Below are positions 54,284-63,955 of a stretch of DNA of 64,000 nucleotides, one piece after another. This DNA comes from Mariniflexile sp. TRM1-10 (GTDB lineage: Bacteria > Bacteroidota > Bacteroidia > Flavobacteriales > Flavobacteriaceae). A model generated the notes under the pieces. It had not been told where the DNA came from. It saw only the letters and a list, made by a program, of their open reading frames with translations, and did not search any database. The stretch covers positions 223,501 through 287,500 of the forward strand of contig NZ_CP022985.1 of the NCBI RefSeq assembly GCF_003425985.1, written 5' to 3'. Numbering within the stretch: position 1 is the stretch's first letter; each line of letters opens with the position of its first letter. The position numbers and the translations under genes are program-made.

Positions 54284-55369
54284 TAAATCATCTATATCAT
54301 TCCAATGTACTTTTTGTTTGATGGTGCCTTTGTCTAACTCTAGAATACCCGGGTTTGAACGTACTATTGTTTTTAGAGCTTTTTCATCGCATAAATAAAA
54401 GTCGAAATTTAAATGGTATTTCTTTTTTATTTGTTGCTTTGCTTCTTTACCTGATGCTGTTAAACCAATAACTTGATACCCCTTTTTAATAGCTTCATCA
54501 GACATCGCTTTTAATTTTTCTGCACCTGCCTTTTCCATTTTTTCTAAGTTGTATGAAACAATAATGATAAGATTCTCTTCTGAAAGAAACTGTTGGGTTA
54601 AATCTTCATCATCGCTTTCTATTGAAAAATCTACCACGGGCGGTTGGTAACCTTCATCTATAACTTTGGTCTCAACTCCAATATAATCGCCTTCGACATC
54701 TGGGTACGAACCATCGGTAGTGATAACTTTCTCTTCACCATTAATTTTAAACTTCCAATAATATTCTACAACTGGTTTTGGTGCATCGGCTGGAATTGAC
54801 ATCCCTTCTGAAATATTATTCCCAATTTTATAAGCTCTAAAATCTACCACAGGCAAATGCATTAGCACATGATAACCCAACCAAAAACTGAAAATAAAGC
54901 TTAAAAGTGCGAAAACCGTAGTTGTTAATTTACTAAAAACTGGTTTTATATATTTAACACCAAAAAATAAAATGAGTATTAAAACCAATAAAATAACATC
55001 TTTGGTAAAGCTTTCCCATGGCGTTAACTTTAAAGCATCACCAAAGCAGCCACAATCTCTAACTTTATCAAAATAAGCCGAATAAAAGGTTAAAAATGTA
55101 AAAAACACAATCATTAACAACAAACTCCAAACAGTAAACTTAGGTTTGTATCCAATAATTAAAAACACCCCTAAAACCACTTCAAAAACGACAACTAATA
55201 CCGAGATGATTAAGGCATAGGATTCCAAAAACGGGAGATTTAAAACATCAACACTAAAGTATTCTTGTAACTTATATGAAAACCCTAGCGGGTCGTTTAG
55301 CTTTATTAAACCAGAAATAATAAATAAAACACCTACTAAAATTCTTGAGATACTTACTAATACTTTCAT
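54275..55369 (-). CDS. BT_3928-type MauE/DoxX-like redox membrane protein
   Basis: The 364-residue protein has an N-terminal four- to five-helix DoxX/MauE region (about 1-165) with DCGCFGDALKLTPWESFTKD as the motif of this Bacteroidota family. A C-terminal domain of about 190 residues follows, which looks thioredoxin-like but lacks a CxxC. MauE proteins are linked to disulfide formation or periplasmic redox. It stands upstream of the permease gene and just after a DUF1599 gene. Confidence 0.9.
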   Translation of the reverse strand: MKVLVSISRILVGVLFIISGLIKLNDPLGFSYKLQEYFSVDVLNLPFLESYALIISVLVVVFEVVLGVFLIIGYKPKFTVWSLLLMIVFFTFLTFYSAYFDKVRDCGCFGDALKLTPWESFTKDVILLVLILILFFGVKYIKPVFSKLTTTVFALLSFIFSFWLGYHVLMHLPVVDFRAYKIGNNISEGMSIPADAPKPVVEYYWKFKINGEEKVITTDGSYPDVEGDYIGVETKVIDEGYQPPVVDFSIESDDEDLTQQFLSEENLIIIVSYNLEKMEKAGAEKLKAMSDEAIKKGYQVIGLTASGKEAKQQIKKKYHLNFDFYLCDEKALKTIVRSNPGILELDKGTIKQKVHWNDIDDLKL

Positions 55370-55602
55370 CTGTTTATATATTTTAATTTGGCCAGATGGA
55401 ACGCCCTAAATAATCATCCTCGTATGCGTGAATGCTATTCTCATGGGTGTTTCCTATATGGGTTTTTATTGTTTTTAAAGATCATATATTATCGCTTTCT
55501 CTTCATAGGTGCTTGCTTAAGCAAACTTATTGTTAATGGCGATTTCATAATTTTTATATCAGGCCTTTCGACTGTGCTCAACGTGACATTCCTTTTAAAT
55601 TA
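55370..55602. other. Intergenic with a repeat fragment
   Basis: About 230 bp containing a fragment of the TTCGACTG...GACATT-type flavobacterial repeat near 55566. No gene. Confidence 0.4.
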
Positions 55603-56139
55603 TTACCTTTTTAAATGAATTAAAGCAAAAACCGCATAATTAATCATGTCTTGATAGTTGGCATCAATACCTTCACTAACTAACGTTTTTCCTTTATTAT
55701 CTTCAATTTGCTTAACACGTAATAGTTTTTGCAAAATTAAATCGGTTAAGCTACTTACTCTCATATCGCGCCACGCTTCACCGTAATCGTGGTTTTTGTC
55801 TTCCATTAATTTTTTGGTAATGGCTACATGCTTTTCATACAATTCGGTGGCTTCTTTGGTTGATAAATCGGGTTGCTCTACCACACCTTTTTCCAACTGA
55901 ATCAAAGCCATGATGCAATAGTTTATAATACCTATAAATTCGCTTTCTTCTCCTTCATCAACTTTTCTAACGGCATTTTGCTGAAGCCCACGAATACGCT
56001 GCGCCTTAATAAATATTTGGTCGGTAAGCGATGGCAAACGCAAGATGCGCCATGCACTTCCGTAATCGGACATTTTCTTTATAAATAAACTTTTACAGAT
56101 ATCAATGACGGCATCGTATTGTTTTGAAGTATCTTGCAT
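55603..56139 (-). CDS. DUF1599-domain protein
   Basis: The 178-residue protein is an internal duplication: KKMSDYGSAWRILRLPSLTD (about 20) matches NHDYGEAWRDMRVSSLTD (about 115), and each half ends with a FIGIINYCIMALIQL or MINYAVFALIHL helix. The DYGxAWR motif is typical of DUF1599, a Bacteroidota family found beside folP. Function unknown. It is divergent from folP. Confidence 0.92.
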   Translation of the reverse strand: MQDTSKQYDAVIDICKSLFIKKMSDYGSAWRILRLPSLTDQIFIKAQRIRGLQQNAVRKVDEGEESEFIGIINYCIMALIQLEKGVVEQPDLSTKEATELYEKHVAITKKLMEDKNHDYGEAWRDMRVSSLTDLILQKLLRVKQIEDNKGKTLVSEGIDANYQDMINYAVFALIHLKR

Positions 56140-56174
56140 GTAATAAAATGAATTTTGCGTAAATTTCGCTTAAA

Positions 56175-56283
56175 TAGTTTAAAGTTCAAAGTTTATACAA
56201 TTTAAAGTTTCATGTTTAGAGCTTAATGCCCCAAGTATGTACAAATTTTTAGATATTTAACTTAACTTTGAACTTTAAACCTG
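56175..56283. repeat. Imperfect inverted repeat between DUF1599 and folP
   Basis: AGTTTAAAGTTCAAAGTTTA on the left and TTAACTTTGAACTTTAAACC on the right pair over about 18 bases. The interior is AT-rich. It lies between divergent genes. Confidence 0.6.
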
Positions 56284-56300
56284 GAATTTAGAACTGCAAA

Positions 56301-57125
56301 ATGACCATAAACTGCAAAGGAAAGCTCATTGATTTATCATCACCAAAAGTGATGGGAATTTTAAACATTACCCCCGATTCGTTTTACGATGGAGGTATTC
56401 ATAAAAATAGCATTTCCATTTTAAAGCATGTAGAATCAATGCTCAATCAAGGCGCCACTTTTATAGATATTGGTGCTTATAGCTCGCGCCCAAATGCCGA
56501 TTTTGTAAGTGAAGAAGTTGAACTACAACGCATATTACCAATAGTTGAAGCCGTTTTAAAAAACTTCCCTGAGGCTTTAATATCCATTGACACCTTTAGA
56601 AGTGATGTTGCCAAACAATGCATTGAAGCTGGAGCTACTTTAATTAATGATATTTCTGCTGGAAAACTAGATGAAAATATGTTACCAACCGTAGCTAATT
56701 TACATGTTCCTTATATTATGATGCACATGAAAGGCACGCCACAAACCATGCAACAACACGCCAATTACACCAATTTAACCAAGGATATTTTATTTTATTT
56801 CTCTGAACGCATCGCAGCCGCCAAAGCCTTAGGAATTATAGATATTATTGTAGACCCCGGTTTTGGTTTTGCAAAAACGTTAGAACATAATTACCAGTTG
56901 CTAAATCAATTACAATTATTAAAAATGATTGAAAAACCAATTTTAGTGGGCGTTTCCAGAAAGTCTATGATTTATAAAACCTTAGGAACTACCCCTAACG
57001 AAGCGCTTAATGGCACCACTGTTTTAAATACCATTGCATTACAAAAAGGAGCGTCTATCTTAAGAGTTCACGATGTAAAAGAAGCTATGGAAACCATTAA
57101 ATTAGTTGAGTCGTTGAATTGTTGA
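56301..57125 (+). CDS. folP: Dihydropteroate synthase
   Basis: A 274-residue TIM barrel with the pterin-binding motifs MGILNITPDSFYDGG (about 18-32), GATFIDIGAYSSRP (about 50) and VDPGFGFAKTLEHNYQLL (about 190). It joins 4-aminobenzoate to 6-hydroxymethyl-dihydropterin pyrophosphate for folate synthesis and is the sulfonamide target. Length standard. Confidence 0.96.
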   Translation: MTINCKGKLIDLSSPKVMGILNITPDSFYDGGIHKNSISILKHVESMLNQGATFIDIGAYSSRPNADFVSEEVELQRILPIVEAVLKNFPEALISIDTFRSDVAKQCIEAGATLINDISAGKLDENMLPTVANLHVPYIMMHMKGTPQTMQQHANYTNLTKDILFYFSERIAAAKALGIIDIIVDPGFGFAKTLEHNYQLLNQLQLLKMIEKPILVGVSRKSMIYKTLGTTPNEALNGTTVLNTIALQKGASILRVHDVKEAMETIKLVESLNC

Positions 57126-57151
57126 ATCATTGAATCGTTTAATTGTTTATT

Positions 57152-57197
57152 CTAACCATTTAACCGTCTAACTATCTAACCGTCTAACCGTCTAAAT
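57152..57197 (+). repeat. TAACCGTC octamer tandem repeat
   Basis: About five imperfect TAACCGTC units end 3 bp before the next gene's ATG. A shorter TTGAATC-type array (TTGAATTGTTGAATCATTGAATCG) lies just before it. Confidence 0.65.
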
Positions 57198-57199
57198 CT

Positions 57200-57889
57200 A
57201 TGAAAAACATATCACTGCTTGTTACTTTACTGTTTATCTTTTCATGTGGAAAAGATAAGGTAGTGCAGCTTCCAGAAATAAACCATTCTGAAATCTCAGA
57301 AATTAATGATGTATCTGCTGCTTATTTATTTTATGACGAAACATTGCCAGATAGCTTAGAATTCAATAGAAAAAATTTGATTAGTACGACTAACTGGTTA
57401 GTAAACGTTGATAAACGGTTAACATTGAAACAAGCCATTCCGCATATTAAATTTTTACAGGAGAAAAAACAAAATGCTGGCCACAAAAATGACAATGCCA
57501 AAAACTATTTTACCTGTAACGATACCAGCAAAAAGAACTTAGGGTTTATTGAATTTACAGATGTGGTTTATCATAACATATCATTTCTTGATTATGTGTC
57601 AACAAATTCAAATTTAGACTTTTCAAACAAAATGAAAATTGAATTTACTACTTCGGAAGATATTTATATAGAGTTTCCGCTTTTCGATTTAAGTACTTTG
57701 GTCTCGAAAAAATCCAATTTAATAAAAGACATTAAACGTGTACTGGCAAATGAACTGGACACCGTTGAAATCATCTTAAGCTTCAACCAAAATTTAACAT
57801 TTCAAGATTACATAACTTTTAAATCCATAATATCAACATTAGATTTAAAAGATGTTACCACATCAAACCACGAATTCATTTTTAAATAA
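57200..57889 (+). CDS. Lipoprotein of unknown function
   Basis: A 229-residue protein with a lipoprotein signal (LLFIFSC, Cys16) and a mixed fold of about 210 residues without recognised motif. It is transcribed after folP with the octamer repeat between. Surface or periplasmic location is likely. Its start lies directly beside the TAACCGTC array, so repeat length could affect translation. Confidence 0.75.
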   Translation: MKNISLLVTLLFIFSCGKDKVVQLPEINHSEISEINDVSAAYLFYDETLPDSLEFNRKNLISTTNWLVNVDKRLTLKQAIPHIKFLQEKKQNAGHKNDNAKNYFTCNDTSKKNLGFIEFTDVVYHNISFLDYVSTNSNLDFSNKMKIEFTTSEDIYIEFPLFDLSTLVSKKSNLIKDIKRVLANELDTVEIILSFNQNLTFQDYITFKSIISTLDLKDVTTSNHEFIFK

Positions 57890-58053
57890 GAAGTGGTTTA
57901 ATCTTTTTCGATTGAAGCGAAAATCAGTCATTTTTTTTGTCCAATCGAAGTCTTTTTCGAGTTGCATAGCATTGCTACGGAAAGAAAAAAAGATATAGAG
58001 TGGGCAAAAAAAGGCGATTTTTTAGCCAATTGGAAAAAGTTTAAACCACTTCT
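57889..58053. repeat. Inverted-repeat element with AGAAGTGGTTTA arms
   Basis: AGAAGTGGTTTAATCTTTTTC and GGAAAAAGTTTAAACCACTTCT pair at the ends. The interior keeps GATTGAAGCGAAAAT, GCATTGCTACGGAAAG, GATATAGAGTGGG and TAGCCAATT, shared with the 16587 element. The arms are unrelated in sequence to that copy's arms, but each pairs with its own partner. Confidence 0.75.
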
Positions 58054-58090
58054 AATCTTATTTTACTAAATTTACCAAAACCCATGTGCC

Positions 58091-58876
58091 TTGGAAATTT
58101 TTAATGACCTCCTAAAATTCTCTGTAGTTGATATTATAGATGTTATTCTGGTAGCATTGCTACTTTATTACACTTACAAATTGGTTAAAGGCACTGTAGC
58201 CATTAACATTTTTATTGGTATCATCATTATTTATTTAGTGTGGCGACTTACCAATTTCTTAAACATGGAATTACTTTCGGGTATTTTTGGTGGGTTTATG
58301 AAAGTGGGAATTATTGCTTTAATTGTGGTATTTCAACCAGAAATCAGAAAGTTTTTATTGATGGTTGGGTCTACAAATTTTAGTAAACGAGGGAAACTTT
58401 TCAAACAGTTTAGTTTCCTAAAAACCGAAACTAGCGACGAAACCAATGTAGATGCCATTGTATCGGCTTGTATTAGAATGGGAAATTCAAAAACAGGTGC
58501 TTTAATTGTTTTTGAGCGTAATAACAACTTAGACTTTTTAACTACCAGTGGTGATGAAATGAATATAAAAGTGACGCAACCTATTATTGAAAGTATCTTT
58601 TTTAAGAACAGCCCTTTACACGATGGTGCCATTATAGTGAGTAATAATATTATAAAAGCAACTCGAGTTATTCTGCCTTTAAATAATGAAAAAGTCATTC
58701 CAAAACGTTTTGGTTTACGTCACAGAGCAGGCATTGGAGTTACTGAAAAAACCGATGCTTTAGCACTTGTAGTTAGCGAAGAAACAGGTACTATTTCATA
58801 CTTTAAAGATGGGGAATTTGTTGTTTTTGAAGATACAGCAGAGCTAAATTTAATGATTAAGAAAGATTTGGCTTAA
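58091..58876 (+). CDS. cdaA: Diadenylate cyclase CdaA (c-di-AMP synthase)
   Basis: The 261-residue protein has three N-terminal membrane helices (about 15-35, 39-58, 65-85) and a DAC domain (about 115-260) with the DGA motif in SPLHDGAIIVSN and the RHR motif in GLRHRAGIGVTEKTDALAL. It makes c-di-AMP from two ATP, controlling osmolyte and wall homeostasis. It starts with TTG (58091); no ATG fits. Its stop overlaps the convergent ABC exporter stop by 4 bp. Confidence 0.93.
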   Translation: MEIFNDLLKFSVVDIIDVILVALLLYYTYKLVKGTVAINIFIGIIIIYLVWRLTNFLNMELLSGIFGGFMKVGIIALIVVFQPEIRKFLLMVGSTNFSKRGKLFKQFSFLKTETSDETNVDAIVSACIRMGNSKTGALIVFERNNNLDFLTTSGDEMNIKVTQPIIESIFFKNSPLHDGAIIVSNNIIKATRVILPLNNEKVIPKRFGLRHRAGIGVTEKTDALALVVSEETGTISYFKDGEFVVFEDTAELNLMIKKDLA

Positions 58877-60642
58877 ACCACTTCTTCTTTCAAAAACTGC
58901 ACTTCATATAAGTTCTTATAATACCCATTCTCTTTTTTAAGGAGCTGGGCATGTGTGCCCTCTTCTACAATTTCACCAGCATCCATTACAATGATTCTAT
59001 CTGCTTTTTTTACAGTGGCTAATCTGTGGGCAATAACTATAGAGGTCCTGCCTTTAGTCATTTTATCGGTAGCATTTTGAATGAGTTGCTCGGAATAGGA
59101 ATCGACCGAGGAAGTAGCTTCATCCAACACCAAAATACTAGGATTTGTAACATAAGCTCTTAAAAACGAAATAAGTTGACGCTGACCCGAAGACAACATC
59201 ACACCCCGTTCTTTTACATTATAATGATAACCTCCCGGCAAACTGGCAATAAAATTATGAACCCCTATTTCTTTGGCTGCCTGAGTTACTACTTCTTCTG
59301 TAATTTCAGGATTATTTAAGGTAATATTATTTAAGATCGTATCGGCAAACAAAAACACATCTTGTAAAACTACCGCAATTTGAGTACGCAACGATGCTAA
59401 GGTAACTTGTTTTATATCTATACCATCAATGGATATAACACCATCCTTAATTTCATAAAAACGATTTAACAAATTGATGATGGTAGATTTTCCTGCACCC
59501 GTGGCTCCAACAATAGCGATGGTTTCACCCGATTTTACGTCAAAAGAAATACCTTTTAAAACATCTTCATCGTCAACATAATTAAAAAATACCTTATGGA
59601 AAGTGATATTGCCTTTAAAATGTTCGGCGACATGTGTACCCTTATCGTCTATATGCGACGTGGTATCTAAGATCTTAAAGACCCGATTTGCAGCCACCAT
59701 ACCCATTTGAAGCGTATTAAAATTATCGGCCATTTGACGCAGCGGTCTAAACAGCATAGGAATAAACATAACAAAAGCAATCAAATCGCCTTGGGATACT
59801 TCGGTGCCTCTTAAAACAATGTTTAAACCACCGTACCAAGCCACCAAGCCTATACTTATGGACGACACCAAATCGGCCAAAGGAAAGAAAATAGAGTTGT
59901 ACCAAACTGTTTTTAACCAGCCCCTTTTGTGTCGTTCATTTATATCAATAAAGTTTTTATAATCAATATCTTCACGTGTAAAAATCTGTAAAATCTTCAT
60001 ACCTGTTAAGCGTTCTTGCACAAACGAATTCAGGTTAGACACTTCATTTCTAACGTCTTCAAAAGCAATTTTCATATACTTTTGAAAAACTCGGGTGGCA
60101 TACATGAGTAATGGTAACATGATAAAAACGATTAAACTCAATCGCCAGTTAATGTAAATCATCGCTCCAAAAACAACTATCATGGCGAGTAAATCCCTAA
60201 AAATGGTAAACAAGCCTTGTCCAAAAATATCGGCAATACGTTCCATATCGGTCACTGCTCGGGTAATTAAAACACCTACCGAAGAATTGTCGTAATACTT
60301 CATTTTAAAACTCAGCAAATGGTTGAACAGTTTGACACGCACATCCATTACCAAATTTTGACCCAACCACGCCGCATAATAAATAAACGCCAATTGAAAT
60401 ACGGTTTGTAGAATTAAAACAGCAAACATAATAAGCACATAAAACAAAAAACTTTTAGACTCTTGAACCGCAATACTATTATCTATAGCATATTTGGTGA
60501 TGTAAGGTGTTGCCGTACTTAAAATTGCCAACAAAATAACCAAAGCTAATAAGCTAAAAAAGATTACTTGATAGGGCTTTATATATTGAAACAGGCGTTT
60601 GAATAATGTAAAATCAAAAATATTTTCCTTCACTTTAGCCAT
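58873..60642 (-). CDS. MsbA-type ABC exporter (fused permease and ATPase)
   Basis: The 589-residue half-transporter has six membrane helices (about 25-320) and an ATPase domain with Walker A GATGAGKST (about 378), signature LSSGQRQ, Walker B ILVLDEATS and the His switch IVIAHRLATVK. The substrate may be lipid or drug. Its ATG overlaps the truA stop (TAATG), so the two genes are translationally coupled. Confidence 0.94.
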   Translation of the reverse strand: MAKVKENIFDFTLFKRLFQYIKPYQVIFFSLLALVILLAILSTATPYITKYAIDNSIAVQESKSFLFYVLIMFAVLILQTVFQLAFIYYAAWLGQNLVMDVRVKLFNHLLSFKMKYYDNSSVGVLITRAVTDMERIADIFGQGLFTIFRDLLAMIVVFGAMIYINWRLSLIVFIMLPLLMYATRVFQKYMKIAFEDVRNEVSNLNSFVQERLTGMKILQIFTREDIDYKNFIDINERHKRGWLKTVWYNSIFFPLADLVSSISIGLVAWYGGLNIVLRGTEVSQGDLIAFVMFIPMLFRPLRQMADNFNTLQMGMVAANRVFKILDTTSHIDDKGTHVAEHFKGNITFHKVFFNYVDDEDVLKGISFDVKSGETIAIVGATGAGKSTIINLLNRFYEIKDGVISIDGIDIKQVTLASLRTQIAVVLQDVFLFADTILNNITLNNPEITEEVVTQAAKEIGVHNFIASLPGGYHYNVKERGVMLSSGQRQLISFLRAYVTNPSILVLDEATSSVDSYSEQLIQNATDKMTKGRTSIVIAHRLATVKKADRIIVMDAGEIVEEGTHAQLLKKENGYYKNLYEVQFLKEEVV

Positions 60643-61385
60643 TATAATTTTATATCGTTGGGGTATTCTACTTCTATTAAATAAAGTGCATGTGCTGGTA
60701 CCGAAAAACCAGCTTCACTCCTATTCTTGGATTTTATTATAGCATGTAAATCTTCCTTTTCTATTTTACCTAACCCCATATTTACCATGGTTCCTACTAT
60801 GGAGCGTACCATATTTCGTAAAAATCTATCCGCTTTTATAACAAAATGAAGTTCTTCATCTTCAAAAAACCATTCCGCTCTCATAATGTCACAATAATAC
60901 GTTTTTACATCGGTATTTACTTTTGAAAAGCATTGAAAATCTTTATACTGGCATAAAATTTTTGAAGCCTCTTTCATTTTATCAACATCTAAATCCTGCT
61001 TCACGTAGTAAGCAGAATCAAAATTAAAAACATTCTTTTTTAAAGTAATTCTATACAAATAAGTTCTACTTAAAGCATCAAAACGTGCATGGGCATCAGA
61101 TTTCACTTTAAAAACATCGTGAATGGCAATATCTTTTGGCAAAAACGAATTGAGTTTAAAAACCAAATCAACTTCATCAAAATGGACATCCGTATCAAAA
61201 TGCGCGAACATTTGTTTGGCATGTACGCCTGTATCGGTTCTACCTGCTCCCATAATGGAAACGGCTTCTTTCAAAAGTAAAGTCAAGGCGTTTTCAATAA
61301 CTTCTTGTACTGATATGGCTTTGGGTTGATTTTGCCAACCATGATAAGCACTACCATTGTAAGAAAGTTCTATAAAATATCGCAA
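60642..61385 (-). CDS. truA: tRNA pseudouridine synthase A
   Basis: The 247-residue enzyme has the catalytic Asp in GAGRTDTGVHAKQMFAHF (about 47-65), FDALSRTYLYRI (about 103) and FLRNMVRSIVGTMVNMG (about 190). It makes pseudouridine at positions 38-40 of the tRNA anticodon arm. It is followed by an ABC exporter gene with a one-base overlap. Confidence 0.95.
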   Translation of the reverse strand: MRYFIELSYNGSAYHGWQNQPKAISVQEVIENALTLLLKEAVSIMGAGRTDTGVHAKQMFAHFDTDVHFDEVDLVFKLNSFLPKDIAIHDVFKVKSDAHARFDALSRTYLYRITLKKNVFNFDSAYYVKQDLDVDKMKEASKILCQYKDFQCFSKVNTDVKTYYCDIMRAEWFFEDEELHFVIKADRFLRNMVRSIVGTMVNMGLGKIEKEDLHAIIKSKNRSEAGFSVPAHALYLIEVEYPNDIKL

Positions 61386-61551
61386 TTTGTTTCTCTACTT
61401 TTAATGAAAAGCAAAGATAGACAGTTTTGCCATTCCACCGAAGGCATGAATCTTAATTAAATATTAAAAGATTTTTTTTGGGCGTTACCCTCGTTGTGGC
61501 TACCTAGAGAATAATAAGTTTAGTAAATGAATATGTTTAATGCTGCATTAA

Positions 61552-62838
61552 TCAAATATTCACGTTCCCTGTAACATATTCACCAATCAGTCTTACCATT
61601 AAATCATTCAATTTTTCAACTTGAAATTCTCCAATGGTAGGTTCTAGGTGAGCGTTACCAACTCCACTATCATCCGTTATGAAAACATACGTTCCATTAG
61701 TCAATATTGCAAAAGAACGCATTAAATATTCCGTAGCCTTATCTATACCAGAAGCTGTAATTGGTATTATTTTAATACCTTTTTCCGCAGCCTTAATTAA
61801 ATTTAATTCCAAACTTGAAATAACTTCTTGAGTATAGTGTGGTGGTGCGTCTAATAATAGAAACATGATGCGGGTAGAAGCATTGTCGTTCCACGAATTT
61901 TGCATAATGCCAATATCCATAGCAGTATGTACCGCCTCAGGGAAATCGCCCCCACCAGCAGCAGACTGTTTTGATATAAAAGAAATCAGACTTGCTTCAT
62001 CAGCTGTGAAACCAAAAGGACGGGTTACATATTCATCACCTTTATCCCTGTAAAATACGGATCCAAAACGCATGGTTAATGAAGGATTGTTTTGTTTTAT
62101 CCGTTTAATTACATTATTTAATTCAGCTTTTAAATAATCAATTTCATCTCCCATCGAACCAGTGGCATCAACTGCAAAAAATATATCAATTATTTGTGTG
62201 TTAACTATAGCTTTGTTTAGGGTAACTTTATTAATACCCGTAGCAAACTCCTTTACATCTTTAACAATCGCTTCAGTTTCTTCAAATTTAACGCGGGCAG
62301 TTAATTCGTCAAGTTCTAAATCTGACCATAATGTGGCCATTCCGTTATTATCTGTTTTAGTTTTCCAAACTTCTACCTGATTAGAAAAAAGACTGATTTC
62401 AGCATTTGCAACCAATGATCCTTTATTATCTGCAATCAGAAAACTATACCTTTCTATTTCTTTAAGATGCCATTTATTTACATCTTCATAATACTCCTGA
62501 TTATTTAACAAATTATTCCAGAAATCCCAATTATTAAGATCGTTCCATTCACCTGCAGTTAAAACCCCTGGTTCGAATTGTCCATTTGGATTCCCACCTC
62601 CCCAATCACCTGTACCTCCAGTTGAGCCTCCGACAGAAGATTCTGAAGCAAAGGACAAATACGTTCCTTCTAAAATAGCTCCTGTTTGAGTTGATTCAGG
62701 TTCAGTTACCTCTTCAAACAAACTTGTCTTACCAGTTGCTGTCTTTTTTCCTATTGGAGTTTCACCTTTTGAACAACCATATGTAAATATTACAATTGTT
62801 ATTAAAGTCAATCTTATTAATACGTTTATTCTTATCAT
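61552..62838 (-). CDS. VWA-domain lipoprotein
   Basis: The 428-residue protein has a lipoprotein signal (TYGC, Cys22), then a Ser/Gly-rich linker (about 66-90) and a beta-sandwich-like segment with SFLIADNKGSLVANAEISLF (about 133-151). The von Willebrand A domain (about 218-400) has the metal-ion site FFAVDATGSMGDEIDYLKAE. It probably binds a partner at the outer face of the envelope. No neighbour explains its role. Confidence 0.88.
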   Translation of the reverse strand: MIRINVLIRLTLITIVIFTYGCSKGETPIGKKTATGKTSLFEEVTEPESTQTGAILEGTYLSFASESSVGGSTGGTGDWGGGNPNGQFEPGVLTAGEWNDLNNWDFWNNLLNNQEYYEDVNKWHLKEIERYSFLIADNKGSLVANAEISLFSNQVEVWKTKTDNNGMATLWSDLELDELTARVKFEETEAIVKDVKEFATGINKVTLNKAIVNTQIIDIFFAVDATGSMGDEIDYLKAELNNVIKRIKQNNPSLTMRFGSVFYRDKGDEYVTRPFGFTADEASLISFISKQSAAGGGDFPEAVHTAMDIGIMQNSWNDNASTRIMFLLLDAPPHYTQEVISSLELNLIKAAEKGIKIIPITASGIDKATEYLMRSFAILTNGTYVFITDDSGVGNAHLEPTIGEFQVEKLNDLMVRLIGEYVTGNVNI

Positions 62839-63049
62839 GATAGTACGTTTTTTATTTTAGATACATACAAAATCAAAAGGTTGCGCCAAAAAACATTTTT
62901 TATTACATTACTAATAAAATCCATGCTATAAGGCTAAAAATTTGTCCAGCAATATCTGTTCGTGAAAACATTTTCAAACCTAACCAGAAATTATGTGCTA
63001 CAAAATTTCACTGATAAAAATATCGTTTTTAATATTTTTTTTGCGAGTA
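62839..63049. other. Intergenic, no gene seen
   Basis: AT-rich upstream region of the VWA gene. No convincing promoter box. Confidence 0.4.
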
Positions 63050-63212
63050 AGAGCCTGTTTAAATTTGTATGATTGGATCTTCTATAGGTCATTTTTGATG
63101 CAAAATGAGGCGAAATCGAAGATAATGGCAGGGCCATTTGATGAGGTTTCAACGAAATTAGGCGCAAAAAAGGGGCATAGAAAAACAATTGATATAAATT
63201 TAAACAGGCTCT
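63050..63212. repeat. Inverted-repeat element with AGAGCCTGTTTAAATTT arms
   Basis: AGAGCCTGTTTAAATTT at the left end and AAATTTAAACAGGCTCT at the right end are a 17-bp perfect pair. The 130-bp interior contains GATGCAAAATGAGGCGAAATC and GGCAGGGCCATTTGATGAGG and codes for nothing. The end resembles but is not identical to the GAGGCTGTCTAAATTTT end of the 14583 element. Reading frames here on both strands are artefacts. Confidence 0.75.
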
Positions 63213-63307
63213 AAACGAATTTTCGTTTTTTCTAAGGCAAGTAATCATCATTAGACAGTAAAAAAATTTGTATATCCGTAATCAATCATTTAGAGAATAT
63301 CGTTGTC

Positions 63308-63379
63308 TGGTCGAGCGCAGTCGAGACCCAATTTTGAAGTCGTTAAGTTAATAACCTCTCGACTGCGCTCGAGGAGACC
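63308..63379. repeat. Inverted repeat of the CTCGACTGCGCTCGA type
   Basis: GGTCGAGCGCAGTCGAGA and TCTCGACTGCGCTCGAGG flank 30 bp of AT-rich sequence. This type is common between genes in flavobacteria. Confidence 0.65.
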
Positions 63380-63463
63380 CGCTCATTATGATTAATAACG
63401 GACAATCAAAAAAAATTAAAACAATTATCTATAACTTTACAAACTGCACTACCATTAAATTCT

Positions 63464-63955
63464 ATGACCAAAATACTTTTACTTTCCGACACACATAGCT
63501 ATATAGATGATACCATTTTAAAATACGTAAAACAAGCGGATGAAGTTTGGCATGCGGGGGACATTGGTGATTTACAAGTTACCGATGCCATAAAAAAACT
63601 AAAACCTCTACGTGCTGTTTACGGAAATATTGATGATGCCAAAATTAGAGGTGAATTTCCTGAAAACAATCGGTTTATGTGTGAAGGTGTCGATGTTTGG
63701 ATAACCCATATTGGCGGCTACCCAAAAGCTTATAACATTCGGGTTCGTGATGAAATTCGAGCAAATCCGCCTCGACTTTTTATTTGTGGGCATTCACATA
63801 TTTTAAAAGTGATGCCAGATAAAAAACTTGGTTTACTGCACATGAATCCTGGCGCTGTGGGTAAACACGGCTTTCATAAAACCAGAACCATGTTGCGCTT
63901 TACTATTGATGGTAGCAAGATTGATAATTTAGAAGTGATCGAGTTTCAGAAATAA
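63464..63955 (+). CDS. YfcE/MJ0936-family metallophosphoesterase
   Basis: The 163-residue protein has all the calcineurin-like motifs: LLSDTHSYID (about 5-14), HAGDIGD (about 34), VYGNIDD (about 51), ITHIGGYP (about 77) and CGHSHI (about 106). It would hydrolyse phosphodiesters using two metal ions. Cytosolic. Physiological substrate unknown. Complete, ending 45 bp before the window edge. Confidence 0.93.
   Translation: MTKILLLSDTHSYIDDTILKYVKQADEVWHAGDIGDLQVTDAIKKLKPLRAVYGNIDDAKIRGEFPENNRFMCEGVDVWITHIGGYPKAYNIRVRDEIRANPPRLFICGHSHILKVMPDKKLGLLHMNPGAVGKHGFHKTRTMLRFTIDGSKIDNLEVIEFQK

Noticed and set aside
62991..63251. Open frames on both strands
   Set aside because: They cover the 63050-63212 inverted repeat; apparent similarity between the two strands is due to the palindrome.
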